Assembly (NCBI GenBank): GCA_032871835.1
Contig: CM065301.1
Location: 19,671,291 to 19,735,290 of the forward strand
DNA length: 64,000 bases
Reading direction: 5' to 3'
Origin: Dipteronia dyeriana
Lineage: Eukaryota; Streptophyta; Magnoliopsida; Sapindales; Sapindaceae
The notes beneath the pieces were generated by a model. It had not been told where the DNA came from. It saw only the letters and a program-made list of their open reading frames with translations, and made no database searches. Made by a program: the position numbers and the translations under genes. Shown here in pieces: positions 23,423-35,023 of this stretch; positions within the stretch are counted from its first letter, which is position 1, and each line of letters starts with the position of its first letter.

Positions 23423-24885
23423 AAAAATTTGGATAAGCATGAAGCAGAAAAGCCATAAGGTGAGTAAGCCTAGGTGATCTGCATGGTTGACAGGCAGCTG
23501 TGAGCTTAGTTAATTAGCTCACAATTTTAGTTGTGTCCTTCCATAAGTATATATATTGGAGGATAAACGTTGTGAGAGCTATAAAGCAGTAGAATCCAGC
23601 TGAAGAAAGGAAAGAGAAGGAGAAGTCAGTGAAGCTCTCTCTCGTGATTATAGATTTCAGTTGATTATTCTTTGGTTCCGGTTTCTATTGGATCTTGTGT
23701 GATTGTTAGGGAAAGAATACGAAGTAAGGGAACCTAGCATACTTGGTCCGAATTAAGCTTGACGTCTAAGTTGTGAGTGAATTAAATTCAGTTTTGTTTT
23801 TAACTCAAAAGTTTCCAGCTTTATGCTTAAGATTAATTGTTGCAAATCTTTTAAGCATTTTATTCTCTTTTATGAATGATGGTGATTATACAGATAACTG
23901 AAAGTATGTTTTATGCTTATATTAGCATTCAGAATCAGTTATATTATTTTTGTGAAATATCAAGAAGAGATTATGATTTTTACAAAAGCACCAGGCATGT
24001 ACCATTCCCCAGTTATGATTATTGTTGGCTTTTGGGGCCGTTCTACACATGTGTAAGTCAGTCGAGTCGCTCTGCACGTGTATGACCAGAAGTTATTCCC
24101 AACTCTGCGTTTGTCCGAAGTGATTCGGCTTACGTATTGAAGAGATCCTGGGTACTAAATTGGTAAAGTTTAAGATTTTATAAAGTATCTTATTCTTGTT
24201 CAGAAAAGAGATGCATTCAGTTTATTCAGCACGAAAGTAGATATATTATCTTATACTATGTATTACTGAATGCTTATTGTAAAGTGGTTTAGAAAAGTGT
24301 TTTTAAAAGTTTTCATTCACTCACTAGGCGTTAGCGCTCATCATTTCACTCTAAAATATTTATCCAGATAGCTGCTCAGTTGTGCGGACTCATAAGTTTT
24401 GAGGTGGGCCACTCGATGACATCATGAAGCATAAAAGTCATGCATTTTAATTTTCATGTATATATTTAGAGATGTGAGGTCGGCATGGTCTGGATGGTAA
24501 GCATGGTCGGGATGATAGGTATAATCGGAATGTGGTCGAATTTCTACTCGGCCCACTCGGGCTGTTCGGCCTACTCGGGCTATTTTGCTTACTCTGCCTG
24601 CTCAGTTTTCTGGTCGGGACGGACTGGTGTGTTAGTATTTTAAAGTGGTCGGTTTTTGTTTCGATCGGTTATTTTTGATAAACTTTTTGTAACGAACGAA
24701 AATGTCAAAAGAATTGCAATTATGTACATTTTGTACTCTCCAATACTTTCCTTACATTTTTTTATGTTTAAAAGCAAGTATTTTCTATGAAAATTTTAGT
24801 AGAATGTTCTTTTATCATGCTAGTAAAAGTTCATCCCACAGGGTCTCCCTCGTACTCAAGAGAGGAGTCGGGGTGGATCCTGTCA
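23368..24885 (+). mobile_element. Solo LTR (1518 bp) inside element C pol
   Basis: Starts TGTAACACCC and ends GATCCTGTCA. Flanking 5-mers are AACCG (23363-23367) and AACTG (24886-24890), four of five identical. Removing the insertion and one copy of the target joins the interrupted pol frame exactly (GNR followed by LCIPNTSLR), which proves the borders. TGTAACACCC is a frequent start of long Ty3/gypsy LTRs. Interior repeats of GGTCGGGATG / CTACTCGGGC near 24480-24620 are short imperfect duplications. Confidence 0.85.
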
Positions 24886-26024
24886 AACTGACTTTGCATT
24901 CCCAACACTTCTCTTCGTAGTCAACTAATGAAAGAGATGCACAAAGGAGGACTCGCTGCTCATATAGAGCGAGACAAAACAATTGCTCTCTTGGAACCTC
25001 TATTTTATTGGCCTAAATGAAGAGGGATATTTCTCGGTATGTCCAATGTTGTGCTGTGTGCCAGTCTACAAAGGGGCACACTCAAAATACACGGCTTTAT
25101 ACCCCTTTGCCTATCCCTTCTAATATTTGGGAAGATGTGAGTATTGATTTTGTGTTGGGACTACCACGTACTCGAAAACATGTTGATTCAGTGATGGTAG
25201 TTGTCGATTGGTTCTAAAAAATGGCGTATTTTATTACATGTCAGAATTTTTTTTATGCAAATAATGTGGCTATACTTTTCTTTCAGGAAATTGTTCGTTT
25301 GCATGGCATTCCTTGTAACATTACTTCGGATCGTGATGTGAAGTTTATAAGCCATTTCTAACGTGAACTTTGGAAATGCTTTGGAACTGACCTCAATATG
25401 AGTAGTGCTTACCATCCGTAATCCGATGGATAAACTGAAGCAGTCAACAGGACGTTGGGGAACTTGTTGCATTGTTTGGCAGAGGAAAATCATAAACAGT
25501 GGGATCATAATCTAGCACAGGCTCAGTTCGCTTATAACAACATGACTAATCGCTCAACATGTTTTTCTTATTTTTCCATTGTGTATAAGAAGGCTCTCAA
25601 TCACACAATGGACCCTACTTCTCTTCCCAAATTAAAAAGTAAGATTGCAGATGCTCTTGCAGAGCATATTACCAATATGCACACGGAAGTTCAGAGAAGA
25701 TTGAATGAGTCGTATTCTAAATATAAAGCAACTGTTGACACTCTTCATCGCAAGAAATTGTTTGAAGAGGGTGACTTGGTTATAGTTCATCTCCGGAAGA
25801 ATCGTTTTCTTACTGGTACCTATAGTAAACTTCAACCTAAGAAGCATGAGCCATATCAAATTCTCAAGAAAATCAATGACAATGCATATGTCATTGGTCT
25901 CCCTTCTTCTCTACAAATCTCATCCACCTTTAACGTTTCTGATTTGTTTGATTATTATCCACCTGAAGATGGTATTGCTATTGTTGAATCACTCGAGTCA
26001 AGCTCTTCTCAACCAGAGGGGAAC
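24886..26024 (+). pseudogene. Element C integrase, degraded
   Basis: The zinc-binding region (HxxxH-type then CAVCQSTKG) runs from about 24930 to 25080, interrupted by a stop at 25017. The catalytic core shows [20 protein letters not shown] and a TEAVNRTL stretch after several stops, giving the D, D and E positions. The 25455-26027 part reads through QAQFAYNN, FEEGDLVIVHLRKNRF, KLQPKKHEPYQIL and FNVSDLFDYYPPEDG, the usual GPY/F-type C-terminus. The polypurine tract CAGAGGGGAA precedes the 3' LTR. No chromodomain follows. Confidence 0.8.
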
Positions 26025-26314
26025 TGATGCGGGGGAAATTAAGTCTATGTAGTGAAAACTGTTTTATTGCTTTATTTGTTCTTTATTGTTTTCTGTTTAT
26101 TTTATTTTTGTTATTCCTTCACCCCCACTGTCTTCTAGGGCAGCTTTGTGATAGTATTTGTTTTCTCCTTTTGGGTTGTAAGCGGCAAACATCATATATT
26201 TTATTGTAATAGAAAACTTTATCATCTTTTCATTATTTTCTTCCTCTGTGAATCCTTTTTTTGAAGAATCCGAAGTGTCCAACAACTTCTTATTCAATAG
26301 AGATTGTTTAATCC
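26025..26314 (+). repeat. 3' LTR of element C
   Basis: The partner of 21542-21822. It begins right after the polypurine-rich CCAGAGGGGAAC and ends near TTTAATCCT. Differences from the 5' copy are few substitutions and short indels. Confidence 0.75.
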
Positions 26315-26521
26315 TGACCTAAGCTACGTCAGATTTCCAACAGACCCTTTGAAATCAGAGAGTCATGTTGACAACCTCTAAAAAAAAAAGTTGTCACCTT
26401 AGCTTGAAGTTATACCGGAGAGGTTGCATTGGAAATGAATTTTTTAACAAAGTGAATGTTCATTTTATGTGGCATCAAATTTTTTCACAACTCACATTAG
26501 TATTGGAGATACTCTAATGCT

Positions 26522-28040
26522 CAATCCACTCTCTCTTATCAAACAAAATATTTTCTTCCCAAATTGCCCTTTTATTAATTATAATTTGTAATTTCTTTCA
26601 TCTAATTCTTTTCTTTTCTTTTTTTGGATATTAAAAAAATATTTGATTTTTCTCAAAAATCCTTTTGTATTTTTTTTACAAAAAAAAAATTGAGTTTTTT
26701 TTTACTTCTAAACATCATTTATTATCCTTTAAAAACACAATTACTTAAAAAATAATTTATATTTCCATTTATTTCATTCAACATTTATTTATATGAAAAA
26801 ATTGATTGTAAAAATCATTATAGGTACATACATTTATATATATATATATTTACACTTTAAAATGTTTTTTTTAATTAGATAAAAGAGATTATAAATAATA
26901 GTTGGTAAAAAGTAAAAGGGCAATTGGGAAAATAAAGTTTTGTTTGAATTGTAAATAATACGAGCAGACAAACCATTTATTATGATTCAACTTTCATATC
27001 AAAAAGTAAAATATTGACACTTGTTAAAGGAAAAAAAAAGAGTTAGGAGAGTGTATTTAGCACCTCTCAAGATAAGATACAAATAAAGGAGCAGCGGTTT
27101 GGGATGCATTTAGTTTAATATAATTTAGACAAGAATCTTAAAATGAGGCATTATTAGGTTGCCAATTGTACAACTCATATTAGTGTCCGGTTTAGAAGAG
27201 CTTGTCTATAGATTAAAATAGCTTTTTTAATTAAAAAAACTTTTTTCTAAATTTTGATATCGTTTGATTGTCACTCAGTAGAGTTTTTGAATGATTAAAA
27301 AAATTGTTTTACGTCTACTTGAAGAAACTTAAATTTTAGGCTTTTCCAAGTAAATCTTTCTGAGTGGTTTTTTAATAACATTAAAATATCTAATATAACC
27401 CTATCAATTAAAAATAGTTTTTGAATATTCATGTAATCCTACCATTTAAAAAAGTTTTTTCTAATTGACAATCAAACGAACAACATCTTCTTATTAAAAG
27501 CTTTATTCCTAAAATGTCTACTTTAAAAGATCTATTTGAAGAAGCTCTTTCAAATAGAGCCTTAATCTCATCTGTTATTAGTTAAAATTTGATAAAGTTA
27601 GTTATCGACTAAATGTAACCGTCAAAAAGACAAAAACACTCTTGAAATAATAGTTAAAATGATCAAAATAACCATAATAAAAAAACCGAAATAAAATATT
27701 CTAACAAACTAAATTTTTAAAAAGAGTCCATCTCCACCATGCATACAAAGTTAGACGGTGGAGATCCACTCATTTTTTTCTTTTCTTTTCCTTTTATTAT
27801 TTTGAGTTTTCATTTTTTTTTTTCTATTTTGTTAAATAAAATATTAAAATGATATAAAATGTCAAAAATAACCCTCTAACTTTGAACTTTGACCAACGAC
27901 GGAAATATTTATGTTGGTATTGAGTTATTAAAACCTCAAGCGTTTAAGTATTATTTGCTCCATCAAAATTGACTTTTTCTTTTTCTTTTTTAGAAACTTT
28001 AATCATAATAAGAAACTTTAATCATAATAATTAATGAAAA
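26522..28040. other. AT-rich spacer with a small inverted repeat
   Basis: No gene is seen. Near 27730-27768, TCTCCACCATGC … TAGACGGTGGAGA forms a hairpin related to the CTCCACCGTC … GACGGTGGAG hairpin at about 12399-12429, so both places may carry relics of one element family. The rest is poly-A/T rich. Confidence 0.45.
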
Positions 28041-28044
28041 ATTA

Positions 28045-28165
28045 TTACTTTTTTTTAAATATTACATAAATTGGAGGTATTTCTGAGGAGGGAGAAGATT
28101 TGAACCCGTAACCTCGTGGTACATGTGTGAAGAGTTTTACCACCAAATCAATATCATCTCATAAA
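28045..28165 (-). mobile_element. SINE-like, tRNA-derived fragment
   Basis: On the minus strand a box-A-like TTTGGTGGTAAAACT (28149-28135) is followed about 35 bases later by a box-B-like GGTTACGGGTTCAAATC (28113-28097). The fragment then continues through TCAGAAATACCTCC to an A/T-rich tail. This spacing is that of a Pol III promoter in tRNA-derived plant SINEs. It is not a functional tRNA: no acceptor stem can be drawn. Ends and target duplication are unclear. Confidence 0.5.
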
Positions 28166-28685
28166 TATAAAAAAACAATTGACAATATTATTTCAATATT
28201 ATAATAATAATAAAAAAAAGTAGTGTCAGGTTTTCCAAATTTCTTCGTAAATGGTACCGATACGGGAGGTGCCAATATCTCATAAATCATGAGATTACGT
28301 GATGAGTGATGTGATATTAACACCTCACGTATAAACATTATTTAAAAAGTAAATTGATTTTTTTTTTGTATAGTCATACATTACTCAAATAAAATACAAA
28401 GCCAACAAAAGCAAAATACACAAAAGTGACAAAATCCTATCAATCAATCAGTCAAGATTCAAGATTCAAGAGAACCTCATGGCATGATCTCCAACTCCGC
28501 GTGCAATTTGATTGCCTATCTTATAAACATTAGAGCATAAGAAATTAATAGTTTTAATTTCTGTGATGCACATGCACATTGCACACTAGGATGCCACACA
28601 AGTAGAATAATTCTGTGGAGTTCTCTCAAGGTTCCGGAGATCTTTTGACAAACCTAAAAACGAATGGAGAGTAAAGATATTTGCA
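28166..28685. other. Intergenic spacer
   Basis: No gene or element recognised; AT-rich. Confidence 0.5.
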
Positions 28686-28693
28686 TTCCCAAC

Positions 28694-29366
28694 TAGGGGT
28701 GGGCATAAAAATCGAAACCGAATTAAACCGAACTGAATCGAACAGAAAAATGGTGTTTGGTTCGGTTCATAGTTTCTATTCGATTTAAACCGATTTGAAA
28801 TTTAAAAACCGAATTGAATTCGGTTCGGTTTCGATTTTAGACATACAAAACCGAACCGAACCAAATAAACCGAATTGTCTTAATTAATTATTTTGTAAGG
28901 TTCAATATTATTATGGATTGTATGTTGATGATGTTTTATTTTTGGACTACATATATATACAACATTTTTTTTACTTCTATTTATAGAAGTTATGATGATT
29001 TTATATTTTGATTGAGTATGTAGACCGAATATGATTGAAATTTTAGATTCGGATTCAAAATTAGATTGTATTTTGTTTAAATTAATGTTTACATATTATG
29101 CTTTCTTAAAAAAGTTTAAGGCTAAATGTCAAAAATGCAACTTAAAAACCTAAAAAAAAAAAAAACATATTAAAAAACCTTTAAAGCCCATTAGACCTAA
29201 AACCGAATTGAATTGAACCGAACCGAGATAAAGGTGTTCGGTTCAATTCGGTTTTCAAGTTCAAACGGTTCAAACAGATTCACATTTTTAAAAACCGAAT
29301 ATATATCGGTTCAATATGGTTTTGATCAAAACCGAACCGAACCGAACCGAACCATGCCCACCCCTA
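28694..29366. mobile_element. hAT-like MITE with 13-bp perfect TIRs and TSD TTCCCAAC
   Basis: TAGGGGTGGGCAT at 28694 and ATGCCCACCCCTA ending at 29366 are a perfect 13-bp inverted pair. TTCCCAAC is duplicated exactly on both sides (28686-28693 and 29367-29374). The arms carry many CCGAACCG/CGGTTCGG motifs around an AT-rich centre. At 673 bp with no transposase it is a non-autonomous element. The 8-bp TSD is diagnostic of hAT. Confidence 0.85.
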
Positions 29367-29374
29367 TTCCCAAC

Positions 29375-29960
29375 ATTAAACAAATTTCAAAATATTATAA
29401 ATTGTAAGCATACTCGGATACTCCTCATATTATCTTATATTTCCTCTATTAATTTTTCAAAAATATTATAAATTAATTAGGTATAATATAATTAAATTCA
29501 AAATTGTATTAAAGAAAGTATGGAGGAGTCACACTCACACACTCACACCTCCTCCTCTCTAATCCAAAACCTCTGGATTCAAGATGGGGTAGGCATCATT
29601 GCATCAACCTCCTCCATTTTTCTTAGTATAGATTTTTTTTTTAAAGAAAAATTAATTCAGCGGTTTTCATTCCTTGATTTTTTTAATAATATTTATAATC
29701 TTAAATAATCACTATTTTGATTTTAAATAATAAATATTTAATATCTTTAAAATAATAATAATAAAAAATATTTAATATATAATCAGAAGATGTTATAATT
29801 ATTATTTTTGTAACTAGTTATAATATATGTTACATTATTCTAAATATTAAATATTGTATTAATTTGATATATGATATATATTTATATTAATATTTCCACT
29901 TTTTAATTGGCCCGAATTTGATAATCTTTATAAAGCCCAAAAGAGAATGATATGGGCTTC
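29375..29960. other. AT-rich spacer upstream of the cyclin promoter
   Basis: No gene recognised. CACTCACACACTCACACCTCC near 29530 is a short CA-rich stretch. Confidence 0.5.
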
Positions 29961-30014
29961 TCATGCGTTTCAACTGCCCGCGAAGAGTGAAGACTGAAGA
30001 GTGAAGACCGTACC

Positions 30015-30117
30015 TACAACGGCTAGAAAAATCCAAAACTTAAAGCGTAAGTATAGCCGTTAGATTCAGCAATAATCCAACGGTGTGTATTTCGAAAGGA
30101 AAAATTAGACCGTTGGA
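30015..30117. promoter_or_regulatory. Cluster of four MSA-type motifs (AACGG core)
   Basis: AACGG cores occur as TACAACGGCTA (30015-30025, plus), TCTAACGGCTA (30064-30054, minus), TCCAACGGTGT (30076-30086, plus) and TCCAACGGTCT (30117-30107, minus). The second matches the full M-phase-specific activator consensus YCYAACGGYYA; the others keep the core with one or two mismatches. MSA elements are bound by three-repeat MYB factors and drive G2/M transcription of plant B-type cyclins. They lie about 250-350 bases upstream of the cyclin start codon. Confidence 0.85.
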
Positions 30118-30367
30118 GCTTCCCGTCTCTTGAAAAGGAATCAACAGAGTCTTTCACAATCCATTCAACACAAAGCAAAGCAATCAAGAAAGATAGAGAG
30201 AGAAAGAGAATTCGAATTTGTAGACAGAGAGAGAGAAATAGAGGGTGGCGACCATAAACTCAGACGGAGAGAGGCGTAGCAGTCGTCTCCGAGGGTTAAT
30301 ATCGTCACTGTTTGCAAGCATCGGAGGAGTTTTTAGCCAAACTCAAGAACCAGAACCAGAATCAGAC

Positions 30368-32634
30368 ATGGCTTCAAGACTTGTTAATAATCATCATCTT
30401 CCTCACCACCAACACAATAGAGGTACTTCTTTCTTCCCTGATTTATTTGGCTTTATTTTTTATATTATCTTTAAATTCTGTTCATGATCTTTTGTGGGTT
30501 TTTTTTTTGTTTCGTTTTCTTTGGGATCTTGAAATTTTTAAAAAATACAAACGATCCTGTTCTTGAATTTTAATCATTAATTACTATGAACATGTCGTTT
30601 CATCGTTATTTTGTGGGGAATTTGTTCAACTATGAGTTAGAGATTATCAAAGACTTTGATTTTGTTTTGTTGCAAAATTTTCTGTTCTGTTCTGTTGTTT
30701 GTGAAAAAAAAAGTTTATGAATTTTTCATGGGTGGTTCATAGCCTGGGGTTTTTGATTCTGTCATGTCACAGGAAATATATTTATTATAATTATGAGCAA
30801 AATTTGCCTTAAGATCTTTTAATGGCTTTTGATACCAATTTTTAGTTTTTTATTTTCTGTTTTGGTATAAAGTTGTTTGAAATCTGAAATTGTTGTTGTA
30901 TATTTTGAAGGGGAAGTGAAGCAGAAGAATGTATTAGCAGATGGAAGGAGCAGAAGAGCTCTTCAAGATATTGGAAATCTAGTTACTGAACGACCTCTGC
31001 AAGAGGGAAAGGTATATAGAGCCCAATAAAATCTCATACTCATAATTATTGCATGAGTACTGAAGTTATAATTAATTTTGCAGAAACCAAACACTGAAGT
31101 TGTAAAAGGCGGTGATGCAGTAAGAAAGGCAGCAGTCAATCAGAACAAGGAGATTGAGAAGCAGATACCCGATACAGTGATCGTGATAAGCTCAGATGAT
31201 GAGAGTGACCAAAGAAAACCTGTTAGCCGAAGAATACCTAGAGATGGGTCCTCAAGAAAGCAAGTGAAGGCCTTCTCTTCAGTTCTATCTGCTCGAAGCA
31301 AGGTGTGATTTATAGATTGCTTTTGTTTTGTTGGTGATATTTATCTGCTGTGTTTTTGCTTGTTTGCTAAATTAGAGATGTTTTCACAGTTTGCTGCTTG
31401 TGGACTCACCAACAAGCCAAAAGATCCAGAAATCAACATTGATGCAGTTGATATTGATAATGAATTGGCAGTTGTGGAATATGTGGATGATATGTACAAT
31501 TTCTACAAGCTCTCAGAAGTAATGATCTTTATTACTCTTTGCTCTCTCTGCTCTTTCTCTCTACATCATGATCCTAACATGAATTTCTTTTTGATGTAGC
31601 ATGAGAGTCAAGCACATGACTACATGGATGCACAACCAGACATTAATGCTAAGATGAGATCAATCCTTGTGGACTGGTTGAATGAAGTTCATAGAAAATT
31701 TCAACTAATGCCAGAGACCCTTTATCTTACCATAAACATCGTTGATCGATTCCTTTCGAAACAAATAGTATCACGGAGGGAACTTCAATTAGTTGGCATC
31801 AGCTCAATGGTCATCGCTTGCAAGTATGAAGAGATTTGGGCTCCAGAGGTATTATTACAACACTTCCCCGTTATATATAACAAACTTGCCTAAATTAAAG
31901 TCTAAAATATGATGTTCCTTTTCTTATATATATACTCACCCTTTTGTCTGATATTTTCAGGTAAATGACTTTGTTTTCATATCAGACAATGCATATGCAA
32001 GAGAACAGGTTCTGGCCATGGAGAAATCAATCTTGGGAAAGTTGGAATGGCATTTGACTGTGCCTACACCATATGTTTTTCTGGTTAGATATGTCAAAGC
32101 CTCGATTCCATCAGACACGGAGGTACTACTAGTTATTTTAGTATGCTGAATATTAATTATGCCATAAGTTATGAAATCCCTAGACTGATATAACTACTCT
32201 CTTGTGTGTAACAAACAAATCAGATGGAGAACATGGTGTTTTTCTTGGCAGAACTTGGACTGATGCAATATCCTACCATAGTTCTTTATAGTCCCTCCAT
32301 AATCGCTGCATCGGCTGTTTATGCTGCAAGATGCACCCTTGAAAAGAGCCCCATTTGGACTGATACTTTGAAGCACCACACAGGCTATTCTGAAGATCAG
32401 CTAAGGTGAGTTTGTTAAAGATTTCGAATTTACCTTTCATTTGCTTTCTAAGCTCTAAGCTGGTTTTCTTGATTCTGTAACAGGGATTGTGCAAAGCTCT
32501 TGGTCAAATATCACTCTGCAGCTGCAGAGAGTAAGCTCAAGGCAGTTTACAGGAAATTCTCAAGTCCAGATCGCAGTGGTGTGGCTCTTCTCATGCCAGC
32601 CGCAACCCTTCTGCTGCTGCCTCAATCATCATAA
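30368..32634 (+). CDS. CYCB1: B1-type mitotic cyclin, eight exons
   Basis: Exons 30368-30422, 30911-31011, 31084-31302, 31390-31518, 31600-31848, 31961-32122, 32224-32405 and 32484-32634 join in frame with GT-AG borders to give 415 residues, close to the usual B1 length. A destruction box RRALQDIGN (residues 33-41) targets the protein for APC/C degradation. The first cyclin box contains MRSILVDWL (~187-195) and KYEEIWAPE (end of exon 5). The second fold spans exons 6-8, ending [16 protein letters not shown]1 cyclins activate CDKs at the G2-M transition in the nucleus. The ATG at 30368 gives the MASR start typical of the family; the in-frame stretch upstream from 30245 begins with GTG and is 5' UTR. 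The upstream MSA cluster predicts G2/M expression. Confidence 0.93.
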
Positions 32635-32940
32635 AAGAAGACTTCTTTTGTCTTTATTTTGGAGATAGGATATATCACTATTATGAATGATGTGATTAAT
32701 ATCTGATGGCTTGGTGTGATCATTTGTTTCTTTAAAGTTTGTATGGGGGAACATAACGGAATGATAATGTGAAAATGGAAGTTTCTTTGGTTACAACCTT
32801 GCGTACATGGAATTGTGTTTATTAGTAGCTGTTTGCACCGTAAATATAATACAAATAAAAAGAACACACCAGTTTTTCTCTACATGGCATTGTGTTTATT
32901 AGCAGCAGTTTTCAAAGAAACACAAGTTTTTCTCTAACCT
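32635..32940 (+). other. Cyclin 3' UTR and flank
   Basis: No coding sequence. An A-rich ATATAATACAAATAAAAAGA near 32844-32863 could serve as the polyadenylation region of the cyclin transcript. ACATGGCATTGTGTTTATTA at about 32882 repeats 32806-32823 imperfectly. Confidence 0.4.
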
Positions 32941-32941
32941 C

Positions 32942-33476
32942 TTAATTGCCGGTGCTTATAAATCCCGCCATTGCTGCTTCATCGGTCCAAACCTTGACCT
33001 TACTACCACAACAGGTCTTTCTATCACCTGCCTTCACCTCAACTTTTCTTCCGCCGCAAATGCCGTCCTTCCAAACTTCTCCATTAGCATAAACCTCCTT
33101 CTTCCAGATTGGAACAGTTGGTTTAACTCATCAATCAAAAAATTACAAGCATCCAGTGCATCAGCTCGATGAACAGCCGATACAGCAATGAAGACGCATG
33201 TTTCTCCCACTGGAACAGAGCCGAGCCGATGGGCAACTGCTATAGAGTGGATATTCCAGGATGATCTAGCCGATGAACAGATAGATTTGATGCAGCGAAT
33301 TGCCATTGGTACCATAGCTCCACGACTGATTTCCCTTCAAAGGTATCACGTGCTGTGCCAGCAAATGTTCCTATACCACAAGCTTGTGGAGCACTGACAT
33401 AGGTTATGTGCTTGGTCATGTCAATTAAGTTATTCTCTTCTAAGATTGAAACCTGAGTTCTCTCCTCTTCAGCCAT
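32942..33476 (-). pseudogene. CNX6: Molybdopterin synthase large subunit (MoaE/CNX6) pseudogene
   Basis: Reading the minus strand from 33476: MAEEERTQVSILEENNLI, then YVSAPQACGIGTFAGTARDTFEGK (split here into YVSAPQACG and GTARDTFEGK), the MoaE N-terminal region. After KSVVEL the frame breaks near 33310, where roughly ten bases seem lost, and resumes as VPMAIRCIKSI and IAVAHRLGSVPVGE … AVHRADALDACNFLIDEL. A second frameshift near 33115 leads to VPIWKKEVYANGEVWK, which keeps the lysines of the catalytic region, then CCGSKVKV and a stop at 32942. CNX6 joins the small CNX7 subunit to insert sulfur during molybdenum cofactor synthesis. Two frameshifts in a continuous, intron-free copy make it a pseudogene, possibly retrocopied. 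Confidence 0.85.
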
Positions 33477-33512
33477 CCTTGTTGAATTGTTTGTGATTTT
33501 TTTAGCTATCAA

Positions 33513-35018
33513 TATCCGTGTAACTTGTATAATAAGCCCATCTTTCTTCAGAAAGTTCCAGGTCTAGTCTAAACCAAAGGTGGTATCTTGGTTTTAGTGT
33601 TTTACACTTAAATGATGCCATATGAACCACAATGTTGTACTGTCATACAAAAACAGAAAAAACAAATTATAATGTTATCTTGCCTAAGGTGCCACAAGAG
33701 GTTTTGTGACATGGAACAAAACTGTTCAGTGACATCACAATCAGTGCAGTCCTATTACATAACCAGGCAATTTAAATGTGAAGCATCATCCAATTATGGC
33801 ATTCCAAAATAGGGGGGGCCAAAGTTCAGTCAGAACTTAGATATGCAATTGCAAGTTTTTACCATCCAATTTTAGAGACAATTTTACACGTTGAAGTTAC
33901 AATCCAGCACATACATGCACACGAACACTTAGATGAATGGAGAATAAAGAAAAAGAAAGACATAACAAAAATCATCATTTCTATAAGATTTTATCATTCA
34001 ATCTTCCATAGTATTCTACACTCTAAGTTAAAAATTGGAAGCTAACTGAGGCAAAACCCAAATTACATCTCTTATGCATAACACTATTCTTATCAACCCA
34101 CAAGGCAAATCATACCCGATAAAATCTCTATTCCGTCTTGGCAATTTCCAGAACTTTTTAACAGCAAGATATTCTTTTATAGTTTAGATATGAAACAAAC
34201 AAATACAATGATTAGAATCGCATCCTGTATTACCTAAATGACATCTTTATCAATTTGTGTTACACATTACAAAATACAAACACAACAAAACAAAGTCATA
34301 AAAGTAAGAAACATGCAACCACATTTTGCATGTTTAATTCTCAAGGAAAAATGCTTTATTTTCTTCTCCTGGTGCATTGAAATTATTATAGAGATGAAGT
34401 GTAAAAATTCCTATTTAAGACTTGAGAGTAAGAACAAGCAAGCAGCAGGAATAAAAAGAGAAAACTGATTGGTGAAACTGTTTTCAAACAGAACCCAAAG
34501 GAGCAGTGATAGAAAAACACTCCAAAGTAATATATTATTGCAGCCATGAGCCAACAATTGTTATAAGTTGGGCAAAAACAATAAATCTCTGCGGGAAAAA
34601 TGATAACACAGCAGCAATGGCTAAGGCACTGAAGACAGCAAGACATCAAATTTTTTCCATGAGACAGCATCTTCAGACACCAGCAACATGTAATTATTTT
34701 TTAATATATCAGTTCTGAAATTGTAAGATATAAATATTTCGTATACTACGGAAAGCAACTTGAGAAAGCTTTTTGTAGACAAGAATACAAAATATTGAAA
34801 CTAGAAAGGAAGAGCTATAACTACAACAATCAAATACATTAAGAATCAAAAGTACGTTGTTTGTTGTTTTTCATTTCTAGACCGACAAAGATCCATCTAG
34901 CAAGCCATTTCCCTAACCTGTTAGTAATTGCATTCTTGGAGCAACAAACTTGAAAGAACTTAACTCTCCATAGCAAAAATCGCTATGTCAAGAGATCAAA
35001 TCTCATAAAAGGCTGTAG
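33513..35018. other. Spacer without a recognised gene
   Basis: AT-rich DNA with scattered short frames, none with a recognisable domain. Its right edge, AATTA at 35019-35023, is the target site of element A; the same host sequence resumes at 52626. Confidence 0.5.
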
Positions 35019-35023
35019 AATTA

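Larger units (their letters stand above)
21542..26314 (+). mobile_element. Ty3/gypsy chromovirus-type element C, gag and protease deleted
   Basis: Near-identical terminal repeats of about 280-290 bp begin TGATGC(A/G)GGGGAAATTAAG (21542 and 26025) and end near TTGTTTAATCC. Only the pol segment from just before RT to the integrase C-terminus lies between them. The 5' LTR runs straight into the pre-RT coding region at about 21825, with no PBS, gag or protease. A 1.5-kb solo LTR interrupts the pol sequence at 23368-24885. The insertion site lies inside a MITE; no clean target duplication could be found. Motif wording suggests a chromovirus, but no chromodomain is visible. Confidence 0.75.
21271..26515. 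mobile_element. MITE split by gypsy element C
   Basis: The left arm starts AAGAGCATCTCTAATGGTAA and the right arm ends TATTGGAGATACTCT. The inverse relation (GAGCATCTCTAATG against CATTAGTATTGGAGATACTC) marks the terminal repeats. AATGCT flanks both ends (21265-21270 and 26516-26521). Removing the gypsy element (21542-26314) leaves a MITE of about 470 bp. The GAGCATCTCYAATGG end type is common in plant MITEs; the superfamily is not certain from this alone. Confidence 0.55.

Noticed and set aside
28097..28149. tRNA gene on the minus strand
   Set aside because: Box A and box B are present, but no cloverleaf or acceptor stem can be drawn; a SINE fits better.
30245..30367. N-terminal extension of the cyclin starting at 30245
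   Set aside because: It would start with GTG. The ATG at 30368 gives the usual MASR start, and the upstream part reads as 5' UTR.
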